A stretch of 64,000 bases of DNA from Paraburkholderia sp. BL10I2N1 (GCF_004361815.1 NZ_SNWA01000002.1:1-64000); one strand, 5' to 3'. Shown: positions 54,630 through 64,000, counted from the stretch's first letter. The notes: a model not told the origin generated them from the sequence alone. Program-made: numbers and translations.

Positions 54630-55097
54630 TCGGCCGCGGGGACCGGCCAAGCGGAGCGCAATCGAATATCCATTTGCATCCAGGCGCTGCAAACTCGTAC
54701 GACCCGCATCTAGCGACGTGTATGGACGACGCAGGCGATCGACTGGATGAAACTCATGACCAGACGTTCGCGCCGTTGCTGCGAGCAGCCTAAACGGGTC
54801 GGCCAGAGCCGACCGCATAAGGCTCTGTCTGACCTGCGCGCCATGCCAGGTAGGGCGCGCAGCCAGGCAGGGCCGCATCGCTTCGTCCGCAAAACGGACC
54901 GCCTAGTGAAACAGTTACAAGATAAGTATTGACGCTGGTACTACCCGGCAGTTACCGTTTCATTTGAAGTTCAAGAAGTTCGATTGCTGTTCATCAATTG
55001 CTCGCTCCTCAGCGGTATTCGTTGTCCTCTCCCTCCTTGACGCTTCACGCGCTCTTTAACGGAGCAAATCTTCGTATTTTTTCCTCAAGGATTCTTC
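54630..55097. other. Repeat-bearing gap and long 5' leader of the cold-shock gene
   Basis: The first part contains repeat copy B (54714-54800). From about 54925 on the DNA is AT-richer and pyrimidine-rich, as in the long untranslated leaders that control cspA-type mRNAs. AAGGATTCTTC precedes the csp ATG. Confidence 0.45.
54714..54800. repeat. Dispersed repeat, copy B
   Basis: About 78% identical by eye to 58977-59060; shared blocks include TGGAC.ACGCA.GCGATCG and TGCTGCGAG. Open frames over both are likely spurious. Confidence 0.6.
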
Positions 55098-55301
55098 ATG
55101 GATACCGGTACCGTTAAGTGGTTCAACGACAGCAAAGGCTTTGGCTTCATCACCCCGGACAAGGGCGGCGACGACCTGTTCGCTCACTTCTCCGAAATCA
55201 GGGGCGACGGCTTCAAGACGCTGGCTGAAAATCAGAAAGTGAGCTTCGAAACGAAGCAAGGCCCGAAGGGTCTGCAAGCGGCTAACATCAAGCCGCTGTA
55301 A
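55098..55301 (+). CDS. CspA-family cold-shock protein
   Basis: A 67-residue single-domain RNA chaperone with intact RNP1 (KGFGFI) and RNP2 (DLFAHF) motifs, starting [14 protein letters not shown]. It would melt mRNA secondary structure in the cytosol. Length is the family norm. A leader of about 150 bases and a terminator hairpin right after the stop suggest a monocistronic, post-transcriptionally controlled unit. Confidence 0.96.
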   Translation: MDTGTVKWFNDSKGFGFITPDKGGDDLFAHFSEIRGDGFKTLAENQKVSFETKQGPKGLQAANIKPL

Positions 55302-55312
55302 AGTTTGAAGGG

Positions 55313-55338
55313 CCCGGCCTCCCGCGACGGAGACCGGG
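55313..55338 (+). terminator. Hairpin after the cold-shock gene
   Basis: CCCGGCCTCC / GGAGACCGGG, ten pairs with one mismatch and a 6-base loop, 11 bases after the stop. Only two T follow, so termination may be weak. Confidence 0.6.
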
Positions 55339-55580
55339 TTGCTGCGACACCCTCGCGGAGCTTTGTCTCCCAAAGTTGGCGCGATCGCTCTTAGCTGCAT
55401 CTGTTTATTCAGCAGCTTGCCAAGCGCCATACGCCTCGTTGCGCCTAATTCTCCCCTCTGGCTTCACCGCCATTTTTTCGCTTTCCGACTGCTTCAGATT
55501 CGGCTTGCAATGGCTTTGAATCGGCGCACCCGTGCACATTTCGCACGGCACGCGCGCACTCGAACATCATTAAAATTAAA

Positions 55581-55805
55581 ATGCAGAACAAACAAACTCA
55601 ACAATACAATGGCTATGCCGTCCAACCCTCGGCGCATCGTTTGCCCGACGGTAGTTTTTCATCCAACCTGCTGCTCGAACGCACCGATAGCGCGCGCGCC
55701 GAAGGCCGCTATCAGTTCTATTCGCTCGATTACTTCACGAGTGAAGAGCAGGCGCTGCAGCACTCGACACGCTGGGCACGCAACTGGGTCGACACGCGCG
55801 GTTAA
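55581..55805 (+). CDS. Small conserved hypothetical protein
   Basis: A 74-residue soluble protein (NGYAVQPSAHRLPDGSFSSNLLLERTDS, then RYQFYSLDYFTSEEQALQHSTRWARNWVDTRG). Similar short proteins occur in Burkholderia downstream of or near csp genes; the conserved pattern suggests a small beta-plus-helix fold. No Shine-Dalgarno stronger than AAAATTAAA is seen. Function unknown. Confidence 0.65.
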   Translation: MQNKQTQQYNGYAVQPSAHRLPDGSFSSNLLLERTDSARAEGRYQFYSLDYFTSEEQALQHSTRWARNWVDTRG

Positions 55806-56514
55806 AGGCGACGCCCCAGTTCGAGACACCCGACGCACCTGAGGCACCAGGGCGCACACAACAAAGCGCGCCCAGACATCACGCGCGATCGATTCGTTAC
55901 CTTCTGATTTGACCCGCGCGCTCAGTTCGAACTTCTGGATTTTCCCTATCGACGTCTTCGGCAAGCTACGCTAACTCGGCATCGAAGTCGACGACACACT
56001 TGAGATGGCAGAGCAGACCGAAGTGTGAACGCAGGCGCGGCCGGACGGCGATCACCCATCGGTCACTGTGCGGCCAAATCCCGCCAATCATTGCTTCGGA
56101 TCGACCGTCGCCTTTGGCTTCAAAAGCGGTCACGAAAATCTGTAAGACACGTGCTTCCCGAAGTAACGCCTGTTCAGGCAGGCTACATACACTGGATGCA
56201 ACCACGACTCGTTACGGTAAGTCCCTAGGCCTGTCACCGAAAGCAAGGAGGGGCGGTTGGCTTATCGGGGCGACCACCGCGAACAAGGCGCCAGCCGCGA
56301 GGTCGCATTCAAGTATGCGCGAGGCCGGCTATGTTGCTTAAATCATGCACGTCGTTTATCTTTGTGAATGTGCGGCGCAGTCTGGCAGTTGTCTAGCGCG
56401 CTAGTCATACGCGGGTGCTCTGTCATCTCACAGGTATCCGGTTCGCCTTTAACCTCTGCGCCGAAAGTTGTGGGTGATTACGGGGTGTGGGCCACGCTAT
56501 AGGAGGAGCTCGCC
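55806..56514. other. Gene-free region, probably decayed
   Basis: About 700 bases with no supportable gene; short frames appear on both strands. AGGAGGAGCTCGCC at the right end is the ribosome-binding site of the next gene. A promoter for that gene was not identified. Confidence 0.45.
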
Positions 56515-58662
56515 ATGCCACGGGAAGCCGTCACCGCCTGCCGCATCTGCGCCGGCAACTGTTCGCTGCGCTTGACCATGGACGACGCCGGACGTGTCGT
56601 CGCTGCGCGCGGCGACCGCGACAATCCGCTCACGCGCGGCTACGCCTGCATCAAGGGCGCGCATCTGCATGAGGCGCACAACAGCGCCGAGCGCCTCCTG
56701 CACCCGCTGAAGCGGCAGCCCGATGGCAGTTTCGTGCAGATGCCGCTTGACGTGATGCTGGCCGAGATCGCGGCGCAACTCCAGGCGCTGATCGAGCGCC
56801 ACGGCGCAGATGCGGTCGCAGCCTTTCGCGGCACCATGAACTATTCGAACCTTGCCGCGAATCATATGTTGCCCGCCTTCCTCGCGGCGCTGGGGTCGAA
56901 TTCGTTTTTCTCCACAATGACGATCGACCAGTCGGCCAAATGGGTGGCATTTGAGCGCCTGGGCGGCTGGGCTGCCGGCAAAGATCCGTACGCGCTCGCC
57001 GACGTGCTGTTATTCGTCGGCACCAATCCGCTGGTGTCGCTATCCACATTCAACTTTGCGTTGCAGAATCCGGTCAGGCAGCTCCACGAAGCGAAGGAAC
57101 GCGGCCTGAAGCTGGTCGTGATTGATCCACGCGAGACGGAGACCGCCCGCCACGCCGATGTCTTCCTGCAGCCGCTGCCGGGTGAGGATCCGACCGTCCT
57201 GGCCGGCCTGCTGCGCATCATTCTGTATCGCGGCTGGCATGACGCCGGATTCTGCGCGCGCTACGTCAAGGACCTGCGACGACTGGTGCGCGCGGTCGAG
57301 CCGTTCACGCCGGAATACGTCGCGCAGCGCGCCGGCGTGAGCGTTGAAGGGCTCGAAGCCGCCGCCGCGGCCTTCGCGGAACCCATCCGGGAGGCCGGCG
57401 GCCTGCGCCGCAAGCGTGGCTCGGCCGCGTCGGGAACCGGGCCCAACATGGCGCCGCACTCCAATCTGGCCGAGCATCTGCTCGAATGCCTCAACGTCGT
57501 GTGTGGCCGCTTTGCTCGGCCCGGCGACCCGGTACCGAATCCCGGCGTGGTCGCCCCACGCTACCAGCGCCGCGCCGAAGTGATTCCGCCGCACCGTTCC
57601 TGGGAATCCGGCTGGAAGAGCCGTGTCGGCGGCTATGGCATGCTGTTCGGCCAGAAGATGAGCGGCATACTGGCCCAGGAAATCACTACGCCCGGCGCCG
57701 GCCAGATCCGCGCGCTGCTGGTCGACGGCGGCAATCCAGTCGATGCCGTGCCCGACCAGCGCCGCATCGCCGACGCACTGCGCCAGCTGCAACTGCTGGT
57801 ATGCATCGAGCCATTCATGACCAACACTGCGCGGCTCGCGCACTACGTGATTCCGCCGAAGCTGATGTTCGAGCGCGCCGACCTGCATTCGCGCGACTAC
57901 GAGTCCTACATCATGTTCCAGCCTTACGCGCAATACTCGGCGGCCGTGGCGACGCCGCCGGAGGGTTCCGAAGTCGCGGACGACTGGTTCGTGTTCTGGG
58001 ATCTGGCGCGGCGCGTGGGCAAGACCATCGTGTTCGATGGCGTTCCCCTCGATATGCACGCAGCTCCGACCACCGACGAGCTGCTTGCGATCCTGGTTCG
58101 CCACGGTTCGGTTTCATTTGAGGAACTGAAGCTGTACCCACAAGGGAAAATCTTCGAGGTCGAACCGATGATCGTGCAGCCCGGCGAGCCGGCGAATACC
58201 GCGCGCTTCGACGTGATGCCGGACGACGTCGAGCGCGAACTGGCGTACGTACCGAGCGAACCGGGGGCGCCGCCGAGGTTCACGCATCGCCTGGCGGTGC
58301 GGCGCGTGCGCGACGTGCAGAACACCATGTACCACCACCTGCCCGCGGTTCGCCGACGCATGTCGTTCAATCCGGCATTCGTGCATCCCGACGACCTGGC
58401 TGCTCAAGGACTGACCGAAAGCCAGTGCGTGACCATCGTTTCGCCGCACGGGCGCATCCGGGCTATCGTCGCAGCGGACCCCGCACTACGCCGCGGCGTC
58501 GTGTCCATTCCGCACGGCTGGGGACCGATGCCCGACGAGGAGCCCGAAACCTATGCCGGCGCCAATCCCAACCAGTTGCTCAGCACTACAGGCGGCCTTG
58601 ATCCGATCAACGCCATGCCGGTAATGAGTGCGGTGCCTGTACGCATCGAAGCTGTAGACTGA
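56515..58662 (+). CDS. Molybdopterin-dependent oxidoreductase (formate dehydrogenase/DMSO reductase superfamily), solitary
   Basis: A 715-residue enzyme with an N-terminal [4Fe-4S] site C9-x2-C12-x3-C16-x28-C45, bis-MGD domains and a C-terminal MopB-CT domain (PHGRIRAIVAADPALRRGVVSIPHGWGP). No Tat signal precedes the cluster, so it is cytosolic. No electron-transfer subunit or chaperone gene is adjacent, unlike classic operons. The redox substrate is open; FdhF-like, thiosulfate/polysulfide reductase-like and acetylene hydratase-like roles all exist in this superfamily. A strong AGGAGGAG ribosome-binding site marks the start. Confidence 0.9.
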   Translation: MPREAVTACRICAGNCSLRLTMDDAGRVVAARGDRDNPLTRGYACIKGAHLHEAHNSAERLLHPLKRQPDGSFVQMPLDVMLAEIAAQLQALIERHGADAVAAFRGTMNYSNLAANHMLPAFLAALGSNSFFSTMTIDQSAKWVAFERLGGWAAGKDPYALADVLLFVGTNPLVSLSTFNFALQNPVRQLHEAKERGLKLVVIDPRETETARHADVFLQPLPGEDPTVLAGLLRIILYRGWHDAGFCARYVKDLRRLVRAVEPFTPEYVAQRAGVSVEGLEAAAAAFAEPIREAGGLRRKRGSAASGTGPNMAPHSNLAEHLLECLNVVCGRFARPGDPVPNPGVVAPRYQRRAEVIPPHRSWESGWKSRVGGYGMLFGQKMSGILAQEITTPGAGQIRALLVDGGNPVDAVPDQRRIADALRQLQLLVCIEPFMTNTARLAHYVIPPKLMFERADLHSRDYESYIMFQPYAQYSAAVATPPEGSEVADDWFVFWDLARRVGKTIVFDGVPLDMHAAPTTDELLAILVRHGSVSFEELKLYPQGKIFEVEPMIVQPGEPANTARFDVMPDDVERELAYVPSEPGAPPRFTHRLAVRRVRDVQNTMYHHLPAVRRRMSFNPAFVHPDDLAAQGLTESQCVTIVSPHGRIRAIVAADPALRRGVVSIPHGWGPMPDEEPETYAGANPNQLLSTTGGLDPINAMPVMSAVPVRIEAVD

Positions 58663-58714
58663 ATCGCAAGAGAGAGAACTCACCGTACGAATCGAACGGT
58701 TTGTCTTCGAGCAC

Positions 58715-58896
58715 GACGATGGGCTAACCGGCCGTCCTGCCTTGCCCGAAATCTGGCGAGCGAACGAAAGACACGACGCCACCACCACGTCCAGCGGCTC
58801 GCGCACCTTCGCGAGATTCGCCCCCCGCACCGGGTTGGCAAGCAGACCGGAGTGGCGGATGCGATAGAAGCCGCCGGGCAGCATATGCAGTTCATG
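58715..58896 (-). pseudogene. Remnant of an IS91-family transposase C terminus
   Basis: On the minus strand HELHMLPGGFYRIRHSGLLA followed by NPVRGANLAKVREPLDV matches the conserved end of IS91-type (Y2, HUH) transposases, which read HVLPKGFxRIRHYGLLA. Only about 40 residues are recognisable; the zinc-finger and catalytic Tyr regions are absent. It points to a former mobile element beside the molybdoenzyme gene. Confidence 0.65.
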
Positions 58897-58976
58897 AGCA
58901 GTGTTGCACGACATTGGCTGGCACGAACGATGATGAGGATTGGAAAAGCGACGAGTCAATGCTGACGGGCACCTCG

Positions 58977-59060
58977 CGGCGTGGTTGGACAACGCACGCG
59001 ATCGGCTGGACTAAGCTCATGTCCGGACCCTCGCGCTGCTGCTGCGAGTGGCCGTAACGG
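58977..59060. repeat. Dispersed repeat, copy C
   Basis: Matches copy B at 54714-54800. It follows the IS91 remnant directly. Confidence 0.6.
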
Positions 59061-59310
59061 GCCGATGAGCGCCATTCGAACCGGCAGGTCGCGATCTCCT
59101 CAGTCGCCGCGCGTGGCTACGGTCGTGGTTTATCGCCCCGCTTTGCGGCGCCCCAACTTGCGTCTCGCCTCGGATCCCGACAGCCAAGAGACATAGCCAA
59201 ATAGGCGGTAGCCAATTAACATCGGATCTCGGCGTTATTGGCTAGCTGGTTTCAGGCTAGCCAATTGACGTGTACCCGTCCTGGCTCTGGATTGCTGTCT
59301 TGCCAAAAGC

Positions 59311-59348
59311 CTTAACCCGGTTTTCCGTTCCACTGCACCTCAGACCCC
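59311..59348 (+). repeat. 38-base dispersed repeat, copy 2
   Basis: Inverted relative to 44924-44961, 35 of 38 identical. It ends exactly where the VOC gene fragment begins. Confidence 0.75.
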
Positions 59349-59513
59349 ACGTTCAAGGACCGCTTCGGCGTGACGTGGCAGATCGTTTCCAAGGCGCTCG
59401 CCCGGATGCTGCAGGACAAGGATGCCGCGAAGGCAAAGCGGGTGCTGAAGGCGATGATGAAGATGATCAAGCTCGACATCAACGTGCTGGAGGAGGCTTA
59501 CAGGCGGGAGTGA
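59349..59513 (+). pseudogene. C-terminal fragment of a PhnB/3-demethylubiquinone-type VOC protein
   Basis: In frame to a TGA, TFKDRFGVTWQIVSKALARM and AKRVLKAMMKMIKLDINVLEEAY match the C-terminal third of PhnB-type glyoxalase-fold proteins (LKDxFGxSWQIVP ... AMLxMxKLDIAxLExAY). The N-terminal two thirds are missing and replaced by the 38-base repeat. No start codon suits it. Confidence 0.75.
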
Positions 59514-59624
59514 CGGTACGCGTGAACTTTTACAACCCGATCCGGCAGTGCTGCAAAATGTACGATGATATTGACATTTTGACCGCAGGAAGACATGTTC
59601 TGGGAAGAAGAACATGGAGATCGC

Positions 59625-61022
59625 ATGAGTCGTCTCGTTGTTGTTTCAAATCGTACGGCGGATCCGCGCAAGACTGCAGCCGGCGGACTGGCGGTGGCGG
59701 TGCGGGAAAGTCTGCAGCGTACAGGTGGCCTGTGGTTCGGCTGGAGCGGAAAAATCCGGAGCGATCCGAACGGCATGGACGGGCAGAGCGGCGTTCATTT
59801 ACAAACGTTCGGCAATGTCAGTCTCGCTACGGTTGACCTGACCCAGCACGACCACGACACATACTATCTGGGCTATGCGAACGGCGTACTGTGGCCGGTA
59901 TTTCACTACCGGCTCGATCTCGCGGACTTCGATACCCGCTTCGCGGCCGGATACCGGCGCGTGAACCAGTTGTTCGCGCACAAGCTCCTGCCTCTGCTCA
60001 AGCCCGACGATCTGATCTGGGTGCACGACTACCATCTGATTCCGCTCGCAGCGGAGTTGCGGGCGATGGGATGCGGCAACCGGATCGGCTTCTTCCTGCA
60101 TATCCCGATGCCTCCGCCGATGATCATGGCAGCCATTCCCGAGCATGAATGGCTGATGCGCTCGTTGTTTGCCTACGATCTGGTGGGCTTTCAGGGTCAC
60201 GTGGATCTCGGGCACTTCAGGCATTACGTCGAATCCGAGGCGCATGCGATGCCGATTGGCCCGCGACGGCTGCGTGCATTCAACCGTACGCTACAGGTCG
60301 ACGCCTATCCGATTGGTATCGACGTCGACGAGTTCGTCGGGCTCGCCAATACAAAGGAAGGGCGTGACATGTTCGCGCGGATGCGCGAAGAATACTCGCG
60401 GCGGCGTCTGCTGGTAGGCGTAGATCGCCTCGATTACTCGAAGGGGCTGCCGCAGCGCGTGCACGCGTTTCGGGAACTGCTCGCTCACTACCCAGAGAAC
60501 CGCGATAGCGCGACGTGGATCCAGATTGCCTCGCCGAGCCGCGAAAGCGTAGGGGCGTATGACGATCTGCGCCGCCAGATGGACAGCCTGTGCGGTGCGA
60601 TCAACGGCGATTACGGCGAACTGGACTGGATGCCGGTCCGCTACATTCATCGCAACGTCGCCCGGAAGCGCTTGCCGGGGCTGTACCGCGCGAGCCGCGT
60701 GGCGCTCGTGACACCCCTGCGCGACGGGATGAATCTCGTCGCCAAGGAATTTGTCGCGGCACAGGATCCGGCGGATCCCGGCATGCTGGTGCTGTCGCGT
60801 TTCGCGGGCGCGGCGGAACAGTTGAAAGAGGCGCTGCTGGTCAACCCCTACGATGCACAGGGCACGGCCCACGCGATCCAGCGTGCGCTGACGATGCCGC
60901 AGGAGGAACGGATCAATCGCCACGCGGCGCTGATGAAGCGGATTCGCGAGCAGGACGTGCATTGGTGGTCCAGGAGCTTTCTGGATGCGCTGGCAGAGGC
61001 GCCGCAGGACGAGCGGGTTTGA
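59625..61022 (+). CDS. otsA: Trehalose-6-phosphate synthase
   Basis: A 465-residue GT20 enzyme making trehalose-6-phosphate from UDP-glucose and glucose-6-phosphate. N-terminal [11 protein letters not shown], the [14 protein letters not shown] motif, [15 protein letters not shown] and [18 protein letters not shown] are all present, and length fits OtsA. GGAGATCGC precedes the ATG. No otsB phosphatase follows in the window. Likely serves osmotic and desiccation stress in the cytosol. Confidence 0.95.
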   Translation: MSRLVVVSNRTADPRKTAAGGLAVAVRESLQRTGGLWFGWSGKIRSDPNGMDGQSGVHLQTFGNVSLATVDLTQHDHDTYYLGYANGVLWPVFHYRLDLADFDTRFAAGYRRVNQLFAHKLLPLLKPDDLIWVHDYHLIPLAAELRAMGCGNRIGFFLHIPMPPPMIMAAIPEHEWLMRSLFAYDLVGFQGHVDLGHFRHYVESEAHAMPIGPRRLRAFNRTLQVDAYPIGIDVDEFVGLANTKEGRDMFARMREEYSRRRLLVGVDRLDYSKGLPQRVHAFRELLAHYPENRDSATWIQIASPSRESVGAYDDLRRQMDSLCGAINGDYGELDWMPVRYIHRNVARKRLPGLYRASRVALVTPLRDGMNLVAKEFVAAQDPADPGMLVLSRFAGAAEQLKEALLVNPYDAQGTAHAIQRALTMPQEERINRHAALMKRIREQDVHWWSRSFLDALAEAPQDERV

Positions 61023-61167
61023 GGGATTCGTACGACGACAGACTCGGCGCGCGGCTCGCGGATGGCAGCGTCTGGCCGGGGCTGGGCACGGGTTTGCCTC
61101 CCGCAACATATTGATGCCTTGGCCATTTTGGTAGGATGCAGCCTTTTCCCGCCGATGGTGTGTCAGT

Positions 61168-63672
61168 GTGAAGCGCCCAGATCTGTCCGTTGTCCGTGAC
61201 TATTGCAAGGAACTGCTCGCCCGCGTGAGGCCCTTCGGCGTCGAAGCGCTGCGCCGGCTGAGGCATCCCACGTGGCGTGGCGTGGCGATCGCGCTGGCCG
61301 CCGTGCCGGCCATCGTCCTGCTGTACGTGCTGATCCTGATTCCGTTCACGCCGAGCATTGGCGATATCCGCAAGGCCAAGGTGGAGCAGCCCGCGCAGGT
61401 ACTGTCGGCGGACGGCAAGCTGCTCGCCGAGTTCAAGCCCAGCAACCGCGAGTGGGTCAAGCTTGCCGACATCTCGCCGCACGTGGTCGATGCCCTGATC
61501 TCCACCGAAGACCACCGCTTTTATCAGCACTACGGCCTTGACTGGCGGCGCACGGCATCGGCCGCGCTGCATACGTTCTCAGGTGAGCGCCAGGGTGGCT
61601 CGACGATCACGCAGCAGCTTGCCCGCAACCTGTATCCCGACGAAATCGGCCGCGCGCCGACGCTCACACGAAAGATCAAGGAAGCCATCACGGCGCTCAA
61701 GATCGAGGCTGTCTATAGCAAGGAAGAGATTCTCGAAACCTACCTCAATACCGTACCGTTCCTGTACAACGCATACGGCATCGAGATGGCGGCGCGCACC
61801 TATTTCGACAAATCCGCCGATCAATTGACCGTGCTGGAGAGCGCGACGCTCACGGGCATGCTCAAAGGCAACAGCTACTACAACCCGGTAATCAATCCCG
61901 AGCGGGCGTTGCAGCGGCGCAATACCGTGCTCGAGCAGATGGTCAAATACGGCAAGCTGAATGAGGCGACGTTTGAATCGCTGAAGCGGCGCCCGTTGCG
62001 CGTCGATTTCGAGCGGCAGACCGAGCCGCAGGGACCTGCACCCCACTTCTCGCAGCAACTGCGCAAGTGGCTTATCGCATGGGCCGATCGCAACGACTAC
62101 AACATCTATTCGGACGGTCTCGTGGTGAGCACCACGATCGATTCCCGCCTGCAGGCGATGGCGACCCAGGCGGTGGTGTTGCAGGGCAACCAGTTGCAGT
62201 CGATTGCGAACGCTGCATGGGGAACGCGTTCGGCCTGTTCCGGCGACAAGGACCTGTTCCGGACTTTCATGCGCGAGACGCCGGACTATCGCGCGGCAAG
62301 AGATTCCGGCCTGACAGACGAAGACGCGCTGAAGCGGCTCGCGTCGGATCGGGACTTCATCCAGCAGCTCTGTGCGGACAAAACCCGGGTCCAGGCCGAT
62401 TTCATGGCGCTGGACCCGCGCAGCGGCCAGATCAAGGCCTGGGTAGGCAGTCGCGACTTCAGCGTGGATCCGTTCGATCACGTGCAGCAGGCGCGCCGCC
62501 AGCCGGGCTCGACGTTCAAGCCCTTCGTCTACGGCGCGGCGTTCGAGCAGGGTAACAAGCCCGGGGATACCTTCGACGACAAGCCGGTGGAAATCCAGCT
62601 GGCCGGTGGCGAGATCTGGCGGCCCACTGACGAAGACGAACCCAGCGGGCGCCCGATCAGCCTGCGCGACGCGCTCGCGTATTCGCGCAACCGGATCACG
62701 GCCCAGCTGATGCAGACACTCGGGCCCGCCAAGGTGGCGCGTGTGGCCCGCGCCATGGGCGTGAGGGACAGCAAGCTGGACCCCGTGCCTTCGCTGGCAT
62801 TGGGCACGAGCCCTGTCACGCTGAAGGAAATGGTGTCGGCGTACGGCACGATTGCCAACAATGGCGCGTATATCGAGCCGGTGATGGTGACGCGCATCGA
62901 GGATCGCAACCGCAACGTGCTGGCGGAGTTCGCGCCGCAGTCACCCGAGCAGGCGCTGTCGGTCGACGCGGCCCACACGCTGCAGGATGTGATGCGCGAC
63001 GTGATCAACCGTGGCACGGGGTCGAGCATTCGCAGCCGGTTCGGCATCCGCGCCGATGTGGCCGGCAAGACCGGCACGACCCAGGACAACGCCGACGGCT
63101 GGTTCATCATGATGCATCCGCAACTCGTGGCGGGGGCGTGGGTGGGCTTCAACGACAGCCGGGTCACGCTGCGCAGCGACTACTGGGGGCAGGGCGCGCA
63201 CAGCGCATTGCCGATCGTTGGAGATTTCTTCCAGCGATCACTAAGATCGCGGCTCGTCGATCCGCGTGTGCGCTTTGTGAAGGAAGAGAAGAAGGGCCTG
63301 CTGGACCTGCTGCCTGAAAAGGTTCACACGTGGTTCCAGCAACTGTTCGCGCCGGCGCCGAAGCCTCAACCATCGGCTGAAGCCCGCCGCGTGCCGCGTC
63401 GTCCGTCGACACCGCCTGCCGATATCCAGCCGCGAACCGATGTCCAGCCACCGGCCGCCAGTGCGCCGGTACTGGCTGAGCCGCCGCTTTTGCCGGTGTT
63501 GCCGCCGAAAGCGCCAGCCGCCCCGCAGAATGGCGGCGGGTTCCCCGAAGGCGAACCGGCTTCGGCGCCGACACCTACGCCGGATGCGCCGTCGGCGGAT
63601 ACGGGGGTGACGCAGAGCCCTCAGGCCACCGCGCCGGCTACCTCGGGTGTGGCTCCGCCGGGTGGCAACTGA
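61168..63672 (+). CDS. Class A penicillin-binding protein (PBP1a-like)
   Basis: An 834-residue bifunctional peptidoglycan synthase starting at GTG. One membrane anchor (about 39-60), a GT51 transglycosylase domain with Glu114 in STEDHRFYQH, and a transpeptidase with active Ser448 (GSTFK), SRN and KTGTT at about 634. The last 110 residues (from about 725) are Pro/Ala-rich with a QPRTDVQPP pattern, unlike most PBP1a proteins, and probably disordered. The long inter-domain insert with CSGDKDLF is also family-specific. Confidence 0.93.
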   Translation: MKRPDLSVVRDYCKELLARVRPFGVEALRRLRHPTWRGVAIALAAVPAIVLLYVLILIPFTPSIGDIRKAKVEQPAQVLSADGKLLAEFKPSNREWVKLADISPHVVDALISTEDHRFYQHYGLDWRRTASAALHTFSGERQGGSTITQQLARNLYPDEIGRAPTLTRKIKEAITALKIEAVYSKEEILETYLNTVPFLYNAYGIEMAARTYFDKSADQLTVLESATLTGMLKGNSYYNPVINPERALQRRNTVLEQMVKYGKLNEATFESLKRRPLRVDFERQTEPQGPAPHFSQQLRKWLIAWADRNDYNIYSDGLVVSTTIDSRLQAMATQAVVLQGNQLQSIANAAWGTRSACSGDKDLFRTFMRETPDYRAARDSGLTDEDALKRLASDRDFIQQLCADKTRVQADFMALDPRSGQIKAWVGSRDFSVDPFDHVQQARRQPGSTFKPFVYGAAFEQGNKPGDTFDDKPVEIQLAGGEIWRPTDEDEPSGRPISLRDALAYSRNRITAQLMQTLGPAKVARVARAMGVRDSKLDPVPSLALGTSPVTLKEMVSAYGTIANNGAYIEPVMVTRIEDRNRNVLAEFAPQSPEQALSVDAAHTLQDVMRDVINRGTGSSIRSRFGIRADVAGKTGTTQDNADGWFIMMHPQLVAGAWVGFNDSRVTLRSDYWGQGAHSALPIVGDFFQRSLRSRLVDPRVRFVKEEKKGLLDLLPEKVHTWFQQLFAPAPKPQPSAEARRVPRRPSTPPADIQPRTDVQPPAASAPVLAEPPLLPVLPPKAPAAPQNGGGFPEGEPASAPTPTPDAPSADTGVTQSPQATAPATSGVAPPGGN

Positions 63673-63764
63673 ACCTTGCAAGGCGGTCGGCTAGCGTTGA
63701 TCCACTGCACAACAGATGTGCGTAAAATGCCTGGCATTCCAGCGGCTGATTCAGGAGGATGGAT

Positions 63765-64000
63765 ATGACGTCACTCGAAGCCGGGTCTGTTGAACCTGAC
63801 AGGAGAGTCGCCGCCACCGTCTATCGCGGCGATGCGGTCGAAAACACCCACGTTGCGCATGTCGCCGTCGTCGATGCCGATGGACGGCTGCTGTACGCGT
63901 TTGGCAATCCTTCACGCGTGACGCTCGCCCGATCCGCGGCGAAGCCCGCCCAGGCGCTCGCCGTCATCGAGACCGGGGCGCTCGAGCGTTTTGGGTTGGA
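63765..64000 (+). CDS. L-asparaginase II family protein, N-terminal part (runs off the window)
   Basis: The first 78 codons are visible: AATVYRGDAVENTHVAHVAVVDADGRLLYAFGNP and TLARSAAKPAQALAVIETGA match the start of the thermolabile (type II/AnsA-like, Rhizobium-type) asparaginase family, with the SAAKPAQA motif. AGGAGGATGGAT precedes the ATG. The enzyme would hydrolyse asparagine to aspartate and ammonia in the cytosol; only the N-terminal third can be seen. Confidence 0.85.
   Translation, partial: MTSLEAGSVEPDRRVAATVYRGDAVENTHVAHVAVVDADGRLLYAFGNPSRVTLARSAAKPAQALAVIETGALERFGL

Noticed and set aside
55966..56205. 79-codon minus-strand frame in the gap after the csp gene
   Set aside because: No start signal and no recognisable pattern; region looks decayed.

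Overview
The window reads as a high-GC chromosome segment of a Burkholderia sensu lato species, most like Paraburkholderia or Caballeronia. The basis is gene content and style: many LysR, TetR and AraC regulators, CaiB-type CoA-transferases, an Hcp/DUF2778 type VI cargo module, brnTA, IS110, and degenerate intergenic repeats. This is judged from protein sequence only, without a database search.

Layout. 1-2900: a TetR/HlyD/ATPase/permease efflux operon (CecR-YbhGFSR type), every junction a 4-base overlap. 3000-9530: a racemase, HAD phosphatase, small membrane proteins, a GlxA-type AraC regulator, an SDR and a secreted small protein. 9668-14580: catabolic cluster A (LysR, HMG-CoA lyase family, CoA-transferase, MFS carrier). 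15806-18716: nitric oxide defence, flavohemoglobin hmp divergent from norR, with a sigma-54 promoter in the gap. 19728-24963: a B-type (ba3-like) oxidase cluster with three c-type cytochrome genes. 25107-29354: a large MscS channel and a LysR/LysE pair. 29781-31059: an orphan T6SS cargo module (Hcp, DUF2778 L,D-transpeptidase-like toxin, membrane immunity candidate). 31755-36252: two MFS exporters, NIPSNAP and a TetR gene with no canonical start. 36470-40432: cluster B, a paralogue of cluster A in which a deletion has fused the lyase head to the transporter tail. 40556-44842: a chemoreceptor, brnTA, an SDR and a VOC protein.

From about 44843 to 59600 the window is accessory DNA: long gene-poor gaps, diverged repeats, an orphan alpha-oxoamine synthase, a low-GC two-gene island (frameshifted helical protein plus an Apea-like HEPN protein), a frameshifted IS110 with a long non-coding end, an 18-bp inverted repeat around lysE/asnC, and remnants of an IS91-type transposase and of a VOC gene. 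A lone molybdopterin oxidoreductase, a cold-shock gene and a YdhR-type gene lie within it. The last 4.4 kb returns to core-like genes: otsA, a class A penicillin-binding protein and the start of an asparaginase gene.

The strongest candidate for something undescribed is the HEPN island at 48447-49980, a possible abortive-infection or RNase module. Next are the HMG-CoA-lyase/MFS deletion chimera, the IS110 non-coding end, and the inverted-repeat-bounded lysE/asnC unit.
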